Positions 36,701-45,700 of a DNA stretch of 64,000 bases are shown here, in pieces (the first letter of the stretch is position 1; the number at the start of each line of letters is the position of its first letter). The stretch lies in contig JACAXG010000234.1 in assembly GCA_018881555.1 (NCBI GenBank), positions 310,001-374,000 of the forward strand, written 5' to 3'. A program made the position numbers and the translations under genes. The notes under the pieces were generated by a model, which did not search any database, was not told where the DNA came from, and saw nothing but the letters and a program-made list of their open reading frames with translations. This DNA is from Amblyornis subalaris (Eukaryota > Chordata > Aves > Passeriformes > Ptilonorhynchidae).

Positions 36701-39700
36701 GAATACAAACAGTGATCCCTGCCATGAGTCAGGGCAGCCAGTCACCTCCAGTTTAAATAGGAGCAAGTTTTAGGCACAGCANTTTGAATTAGTACCCCAG
36801 GGCCATGGAAAGGATCCAAAGAATCTGAGAGTTAGTAGCCAGGAGTTCTCTGTCTCCTTCCCCAGTTGTACCAGCTGTTACAAATACCCTTTCCATCAAG
36901 GATCAGTTTTCAGTCATATGGTAAAGAAGCAGTGAAAAGGCTCATTTGAATTCCTACAATTTCCATAAATGGTTAATTCCTACAGGCTGCAGAAGTCCAG
37001 CAGGTTAATGGATTGCTTGTAGCCATCTAAAATGTGGATTACTTATCCCCACNACATCTATTAATGATTTATTAACCCCATAAATCAAATCCAGATGTAC
37101 TTATATTACAAAGGGTGACCCATATTCTGACAGACACGAGCTTAAAATAATTTTTTGACAATCCAATCAGCACAAATGTGTCCTTGGATCAAAGGTGACA
37201 GTGGCTTTTTGCAAGCAGGCATTACTGCCCCTTGGAAACTGGAATATTGAGTGACTTTTCTTTGGAGTGTAGAGGGAGGAAACATCCCTTAGTTGAGCCA
37301 GATATGAGGTACAGAACTGGGACCCACGTAACAAATCCCTCAGCCAGCCCACAACACCCATTCCCACCATTTCACANCAGTTCTGTGAGGATCCAGCCCA
37401 GCCCACTGCTTGGAGACAAGGAGAGGGGTTTAATTAAAAAACATGCTTGGATGCAACTCCATCCTGGCATGTATATTTAATTGTTTGAGAAATTTGCATC
37501 TTTATTGGATCCTATTAAACCTAAGACTGGTAAAACGTGGCTTCCATTCAGGCCAAGGGGGAATGGCTTCCCACTGCCAGAGGGCAGGGTTAGATGGGAT
37601 ATTGGGAAGGAATTCTTGGCTGTGAGGGTGGGGAGGCCCTGGCACAGGTTGCCCAGAGAAGCTGTGGCTGCCTCATCCCTGGAAGTGTCCAAGACCAGGT
37701 TGGATGGGGCTTGGAGCAACCTGGGATAATGGGAGGTGTCCCTGCTCGTGTCAAGGGGTGGGACTGGATGAGATTTAATGTTCCTCCCAACCAAACCATT
37801 CTGGGANTTTCCCTGCATCCAAAGCTGCACTTCACAACTCGTTGCAAAAGCTGCTTGGTCTGTAATGAAGCTCCTGAAAGGACTCTCCTGAGAGCAAGGC
37901 TGTGGTTCAGGACTGTTAATAGGATGCCATTCCCCAGCTCCAAGATATGCAAATGATCCTTAAAAAAGGATCTTGCTCCTCCTTTTTAAGGGAACTACAC
38001 GGTCATGGCAAAAACTGGCTGTAACTTCCCCTTCTGCTGAGTGGGTTGTGCAAGACAGATTTCAGATTTGATGGATGGGGCTCCCTGGTGTGGGAGTATT
38101 TGCTGCTTAATGTTCCCTTCTCAGTAGTTCAGGGTTCCTGAATATATAGGGATTTCTATTCTGCAAGGAGAGGGGATTTGTTTAATATGGGCCACCACCA
38201 GCCCTGGGATTCTGTGATGGCTCAAGTGGCAATTGCAAAGGGTGTTTTACAGCTTCTAGAAACCCTGCAATGGCTCGTGATTTGTCAAAACCATGTTAGA
38301 CCAAAATGGAATGATGAAATCCACCCTGGAAAAACAAGTAATTGCTAGATGTGCTCCAGGGCTGGGATTTGTGTGTGAAGTACAGCTGAAAGTCCCATAA
38401 AAGAATGGCTGTTGCAGTGAAGTCCTGATCAGAGCCCTCTCCTGACATCCACAGCCCCCAAAGTCCTGCCTGGATTCTTTCACCATTTGAAAACCAAAGA
38501 AATGGCCCAGTGTGACTTCAGTCAGTGCAGGCTGAGCTGTGGTAGTGGGAAACTTCCTTCTCAAAACTTGCAGGGATTCAGATCCCGGCCTGTCAGACTA
38601 AAGTAAATTTACTTTTACTGCTGGACCTTGTCTACATTTCAATCACTTCAGCGAGGAGCAAAGACAGGTCAGGCAGGCCTGTTGTATGATAATGAGATTT
38701 ACACTCACAGCAGCCTTTGTTTGGAGAGAGGTTTTAACAGTCCCAAGGCATCAGGCTGGAATGGCTCTCCCAGGGATTGTGCCAACCTTTACACTTTAAA
38801 TAATTTGTTCTTCTCAGCATCTGCCTTTCACTTTAAATAATAATAATAATAATAAAAAAGACTGCTTCCTGGAAATTGGTTAGGCAGGAGAAAGATGGGA
38901 AAATGGAAAACACCTTCTGGAGCAAACAGATAAAATTAAACAGTAGTGTTTGAGCAAATAAAGTGCCTCCAGTTTAATTACAGCCGAACAATGGTGCGGA
39001 TCGCTCGGTGTCGGCAGCAGAGACTGCACTGAGGGCTCTGTGCTTTTCAAATACTCCACTTGCCAGTTCTTCAGGACACAGCCCAGTCAGGAGAGTGTCA
39101 GCGTGCGAGGCACAGCCTGACACAAAGTGAAATTATAGGAAACTACTGCAGAGTTAGGAAGACAACCCCTTGGCAGCCCATTATAATTATGGAGCTTTCN
39201 TCTTGACTTCTTTTCCACGCTCTTCTCTTCCCTCTCCAACTTCCTTCTGTGTTTCAGGGACTAAGGAGTTTTGAATTCTTTCTTCCCAGCTTCAGCTTAT
39301 TTTGGTGACCCCATATTATCCAATCTCTGACTTCTGTGTTCCTTCTTCCCTGGCTATTCCCCCTTGGTTCAATGTGCCATTTTACACAAAGTCAAGGAAA
39401 TACAACCTATTTGCTTCTGCTGCTCAGCCCTGCCTCAGCTCCCAGCTCACTGCATCCACTCCCTGGAAAATTGCCTGGAGACTTTCTCCAAGTTGGACTT
39501 CACCTTTTGCCGTTCCACCAAAACTGCTCTTTCCCAGTTTTTGCCAACCTTTCCTTACACAAAGCCAGAACCAGTGCTGATAAATCTTCCTGATTTACAT
39601 CATTGGAGTTCAGTGCAACCAGCTCTTATTTTATCCGTAAAATGCCTCTCACCTCACTCTGGTGTCCCTTCTCTCCTGGCCCTTCAGCCTCAAAGAGTTA

Positions 39701-42700
39701 TCCTCCCTCCTCCTCTCTTTTGTGGGCTTGGAATGTGTTATCCTCCATTTCCTTTGCCTTTTTTTTTTTTTATTTTTGCTGTACCTTTTCTGTGGTTGGT
39801 CTTACCCACAGGTTGTTCTATTTAGTTAGACAGATCTGCTTTTCTGCTCCCAGCCTGCCTTTGCCTGCCTACATTAATGTCTAGGTTTGTTTTTCCTTTC
39901 ATTTTTGATGGCTGGCTGTAAGATAACACTTTTCCAGCCAGGCACTCAGCTCTCTCTTCCCAGTCAGCTTCAACAACATCACAACCTGACTTGACATTCT
40001 GACCCATAAAATGGTTACTATATTTTGAATATTTTGATTTATGCCATTTTTATATCTTTCAAATGACTCATCTCTTGTATCTGCAAGCTTTACTGCCTTT
40101 GCTTTGAAGATATTTCATGTCCTTGCTTCCCCTACCTGTCATTTTTCGTTCAAATCCAAGCCTAATTTCTGCTTCTGCTGGTTGTGTTTTCCACCATCCT
40201 TTTGTAAGTTCTTCAAACAACTGTTCCCTGCCTGCTCCCAGGCTCCTGAGAAAGAGCTTCATTAAACAGCCATAAATTTGCTTCATTACACTCCTTAAAT
40301 ACCTCCTTAAATTGTTTTTTGGCGTGGGATTGGCAAAAAGCCAGTGGTTAGAGTTAGTACTGAGTGGTTAGAGTTAGTTCTATTGCTCAGAATCCCACCC
40401 AGGATTATTCCCTGTGGGTTGCTTGGTATCTTTCTGATCTGGTTTCCACATTTTTGGGGACAAGGTTCTTCATGCTGATCTGGAGCCCTGGTCCATTAGT
40501 TGCTCATGGAACATGCACATAGACAAGAAGAGGGTTTGTTGAATTCCTCAGAACTGCAAACTGCCCCTTCTGCTTCTTTTATTTCCCCACTGGGTGTTGG
40601 CTCTGTGCAAGCCCAAAGCCAAGATTTAGGCATTTGCAAGTAATAATAGCAAAAACTTCAGGTATTTATGGCATGATTCTTTATCCACTGAAGTTAATGA
40701 GACTTCAAAACCCTCTCCAGAGAGAATTATGGGAGACCTCCAGTGACTGACAGCTCTGTTAAGTTGGGGTTAGCTCAGCAGCTGAATCATCCTGTTAAAA
40801 CACTTGGATTGTGTCAAATGTGAGGCTGAAAGCCCGACAAGACATGACTCAGATCACCCACTAATGATTCTACAGATGCCCTTCATTCTGGGATGTTCTC
40901 TGCTGGAAAAGCCTTTGTTCCTTTGGGTCTCATTAGCAAAATTCCCCNATTTCCATTCTGCCTGCAGCGTGCNTGTGCCTTGTTCCCTGTGCCTGCTGCT
41001 CGTGAATCCACAGGCACATTTCAATCCCCAGACATTCCCCCTTCACTCCACGTGTTTGACCACACATTTTTTGTTCCCTCTAAAGGATCTGACAGTTGCA
41101 GACCTCCTGCACTTGGACCCTGATTTAGCAGGGGGTAAGATCCAAGTCTGGATCTGTTGGAGACTCCTGCCTTNTCCTGTGTCTNGTTACAAGGGACTGG
41201 ACATCAGAGNTNCTGATACTTTAAAAATGAAGGGATAAGAGGAGGCAGAGACGTAGGAGGTGAGGGAAATTCTCCTCCTCTCCTGATAATCACCACCCAA
41301 ATCTAAGTGACATGGCAAAGACCATGCTTTTAGTTCTCTTTACAAAACTGACTCTACAGATCGTCCCTGCTGGTGCAAGGGCTACTGCACAGCCTTTAAG
41401 CAATTTTTTTCCTATTAAAGGTGCACTGGGAAGATGCTTTCCTGCATCCAGAAACTGGATTTGGTGTGTGTGAAGGGCAAAGGTAGTGGAGGGATGGAGG
41501 ATGAGGCAGGTTGTTCTCCATTCAGGTTTTGCCGAGGAGTATTATAAAAACCTGAGTTATTGTAAAAACCTCTGTGATCTCCAGGGCCTGGTGGACTCCT
41601 GAAGTCAGGCAGGTCTTAAAATCCTTGGGCTTCTCTAATAACTGGGAGGGGATATTTTTCTGTTGCGTACAAATTCCATCCTTTTTAGGGGCTGGGATCT
41701 GAGTGGGAATTTCTCCATACCCAGCAAGCTCCGAGGCTGAATTCCATCATTTCCACCTAGAAATGGAAGTGCCCTCAGGGATTACGTGGCCAGAACCCAG
41801 CTGCAGTTGCCAATAGTGTTTATAATGTGCCTCAAAAAATGGAAGACTTCAAATTGCAGAGACTTCTGCCCCTGCTGTTCCCAGTAGATGCTGTTCAAAC
41901 CCCCACTGTCTCTGATGGCCAGAAACATCCTAATTTCCAGCCTACACATATTCACTGCTGGCCTGCAGACATTTATTCCTAACATCATGTTTTAGCATAA
42001 ATACATTTCCCCTTTTGTTGGTATTTTCCCTGTGGTGTTGATGCAGAATAATCAAATTCTCCCTTTGGCTTTCTTTTTGCCAGGCTAAACAAGCCCAGAT
42101 ATTTAGTTTCCTCTTGCAAGACAGCTCTTCCTGCCCTAATCTGCCCTTCAGAATCTCTTACTTGAACTGAAATTTCCCACAATTTACAAGTAGTTCAGAT
42201 GAAATCTTGCCAGGCCCAGTGTAATGGTGATAGCTCATTTCGGAGAGAATTACCTGATATTTTCTGGGGTTGCATTTAGCTTTTTCATGGCCATGTCACA
42301 TTTGTGACTCTCCTGGGATGGACTAATAAACCTGAACCCTTCACCTCTGTCCTTTCCAGCAGCTGCCAGCCCACAGCAGAAATTCTCTCTATTAGCCCAG
42401 TCCCTGGCCTTCATTCCATGCTATTGAATTTCATCTTGTTTTTCTCACTCCAGTTCTTGAGGTCTTTGAGTTTTTCCTGTCTTGTAGCCCAGTCTTTCTT
42501 CCTGTTAAAGGTGCCCTACAAACTTCAGTGGGACCTTCTGAACACTCCTTGTTCCATCCTGAGGTCATTAATAAAAACTGGGAATAGGCTCAAGACTGAC
42601 CCTTCAGGAATTGCAGCAGCAGCCCAATATTTGCCTGGGAATGTCTTCCCTTTAACCAGCACTTTNCCCACCTCAGAACTGCCAGAGAAATCCACAGTTT

Positions 42701-45700
42701 GGGGTTTCCCATGTGTTTCTCTGGTTGGATCCAGAGTTGCAGCTCTGGCTCCCACCTCTAATGAAAAGATCCNACATTTATGCAGTTTGAAAATCTGGAA
42801 AACACACGTTTAATGATGTAAAAACCCAGCTGGGTCCCTTTCTAAATACACATGCTATAATCTAATGTACACATCAGTGATTTCAGATCCTAAAAGTTCA
42901 GGGGATTTTAATTATTGGTCAGTTTGCTATGCTGCTTGTTCTCCATATCCAGCTCACCTCACTCAGCCCAAAATTTGCCTCTCTCTGCTGGGTCAATCTT
43001 CTGCACCTTTCTCTAGGGCAAGCCAGAGGTGAAGAGGGAAAAGGGAGGAGTTTTGGAGGTGTCCCAAAAATCTAGGAAGAAATCACTGTTGTACATCCAG
43101 GCATTTCTGTCCCTGGGAAAATCCTCCATAGAACCAAGACTATGTGTGCTAAAAGTCTGGTCCTGCCCTGATTTTATTCCCTGACTATTCAGCCTCATTT
43201 TATTTTTACTGTGGAGTTTCAGGTCCCATCCTCAGTGGTTGTTCAGCCCCTCATTGCCAACCAGAGGACTTTTGGCTGGTGACTGAAAACAACTTAAAAC
43301 TTGAACCTGGGGAGAGTTGTCCCCGTTGAAGGTCTTAGTAGGGAGTTAATAGGGACTTAACCCANGTTCTTCTTTATCACCAGCTGTAGTTCGGCCAATA
43401 ACAGTGTTTGTGCTCACAGGGTGTGTGTCAAATCCCATTTTGTGGTGGAAAATGCAATCCTACAGGAAGGCCTTAATGGTAAAAATATCTTTACTGTGGT
43501 TTAGCGTGGGTGGACAGCTCTGATCACAGGAGGAGAACATCCCAAGCTAAAAACTGAAATACACAGTGCACGCCCCCCTCCCAAATTTATCCTAAGGCAA
43601 TCCAAGTGCTCATCCATGGGCAGGGGACTGATTAATGTGGTGTTAGTTCTNGCTGTCCCTGCTTTGGTGCCTTTCCTGGTGCCAGCATGTGACATTGGGC
43701 TCGGGATAATGACTGGAAGGAAGACTCATTTATTCCTGCATGGTGGGGGGCTTTTCAATCTCACACACAAAGGCACAACGAGATCCAGCAACGGCAAGTT
43801 GGACAAATTCAACCTTGAAATAAGACACAGTTTCCTGGCTGCCAGGAGAAGTAAAGTTTGAAACAACTTGTGAGGGGAAATGGTGGAGTTGCCACAGCTT
43901 GGAGTTGAGACAAGACTTGCTGTCTGTGAAAAGGGTTTCTTTAATCCAGCATTTTGGAGGAGTTCTGTGATTTGTGTGTGCAGGAGGTCAGTTGAAAGGA
44001 GTGCAGCAGTGCTGTCTGGCCTTGGTGGGTGAATTACTGGATGTGATTAAATGACCTTTTTGGTTTGGGTCAGTGAGTTTCTATAATAAAAGGATTGGCT
44101 GCCACATGGAGAGGGCTGTGAGCTGGAGAGGAAATAAAAATGAATGTCTGTCTTACTGTCTTTTTGACTGTAAATAATCCAAATGTTGCTATTTAGCCTA
44201 TTAAAAACCTGCAGAAATGTTAATACCAAAATACTTCAGTGGCAGAAGACAACTTTCATCCTAAGCAACTCCCTGTTCTTTAAGGATCTTTCTCTTCACA
44301 GGATTTGTCATTTTGCTCTTCATTAGAGCCCATTTTGTATCGATCCTCCTCGGGAAGGTGGTGGGAATGGAAAGTGCCTTCGACCACTGTGAAGTGCAGC
44401 AGAACTCACTGCTGCAAGAGCTGCTATTTGTAGGTCCCAGGAGAAATCTAAAGCAATGATTATCGTTACATTTTCATTCTCTTTGCCTTCAACAACAAAC
44501 CATNAAGGCTGTATTCACATTGGCTGCTTTAAAGATCTTGAACAGAGTCCCAGAGTAACAGTGACCAGAATTGCTCCATCAAATTTGGATTTCTAGGATT
44601 CACCAAGTCTGAATATAGACAAAATTTNGGGATTTTTAATGCAGCATGTGTTTTTCCAACACAGCAGCTTCATTATTCCAAGGAGGTGCTCTCAAAACGT
44701 TCCTGCAGCTTTAATAGTGGTAGGTGAGATTTTCAGAAGTTATTAAAAGTAGCTGAACCACTGTCAAAGCCAACAGAAAAACCCTCTCAGTGCTTTGGTG
44801 GCAACTCAACCTCCCTTGGAGGCAAAAAGGGGATCATTTTCTCTATTCATGATCACTGTTTCCTGCAGCATTCCTTTGGAAACATGGCTGGAAGAGGTGC
44901 TCCCCAGCTGGCCAACTTCCTCTGGTCTCAGCAGGTGCAGTGCTGCCCACTCCAGTCACTGCCAGCAGTGTTGCCATTGGATCCAAGTTCCAAGCCAAGA
45001 CTAAATTTTATGTCTTTGAGGGAAGAATGGCAGTGGAAAGGGTTTTNTGCAGCATTGTAAGGGATAATTTCTAACTAATCAACAGTGGGTGGATTAAAAA
45101 CATTGAGGCTTTAAGGACAAACCCTTTTCTTCCAGATATTCTGCAGTCAGGAACTGAAAGGAAACTCACTATGATTTTTCATTGTCCATCAACATAGCAA
45201 ACATAATAATGCTGGATTAGACCATGAGTTTTACTAACTAAAATTATTAATGAAGTAGCTGTCTTTTTACACAAGAGTTCTCTGTGATTATTATGTTTTT
45301 TGAGACCAGCCCTGGTTCATGAAAACCTCATCCTGCTCTGATCACAGTGTGAAATCCAGAGTTTTGGGAGCTGGAAGGAGGCTGGGCAGGTATGAGGAGC
45401 TCAGTCTATCACTGGCTTTGTGTTTACAGTTCATTAGTCCATGTTTAAAAATACCACGCTGCCAATTTAACTCACAGCTGGGTTCATGCACATTTTGAGC
45501 TGATCACTTGCTGAACAAAATCTCCTTTTGCTTTAGCTTGCAGATTCCCTCGTGCCCTTGGAGATCAAGCCTGGTATTTCCTTAGCAACAGTTTCTGCTG
45601 TGCTGCATACTAAGGACAACAAGCACGTGCTGCAGGTACAGTCTAATGGGAAAGGGAGAAAAATGTCCCTACCCTGGCTTTTCCTGCCATCCAGGACCNC

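Larger units (their letters stand above)
35525..45536 (+). other. INTS9 intron (10 kb, largest in window)
   Basis: It begins gtgagt and ends ctttag. It contains CR1 copies at 35600-36075 (-), 36258-36645 (+) and 37550-37808 (+), and an older CR1 copy at 41755-42790 (-). It also has an AAT microsatellite at 38835-38858, a possible conserved element at 38965-39200 and a pyrimidine-rich block at 39225-40290. No exon was recognised. Confidence 0.8.

Noticed and set aside
39364..39825. 153-codon plus-strand open frame
   Set aside because: It lies in a pyrimidine-rich block where several frames are open, with no known domain. Kept only as a composition finding.
40620..40720. Words resembling an ancient amniote SINE ('ccactgaagttaatgagact')
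   Set aside because: Only one short stretch matches by memory. Not enough to call an element without a repeat library.
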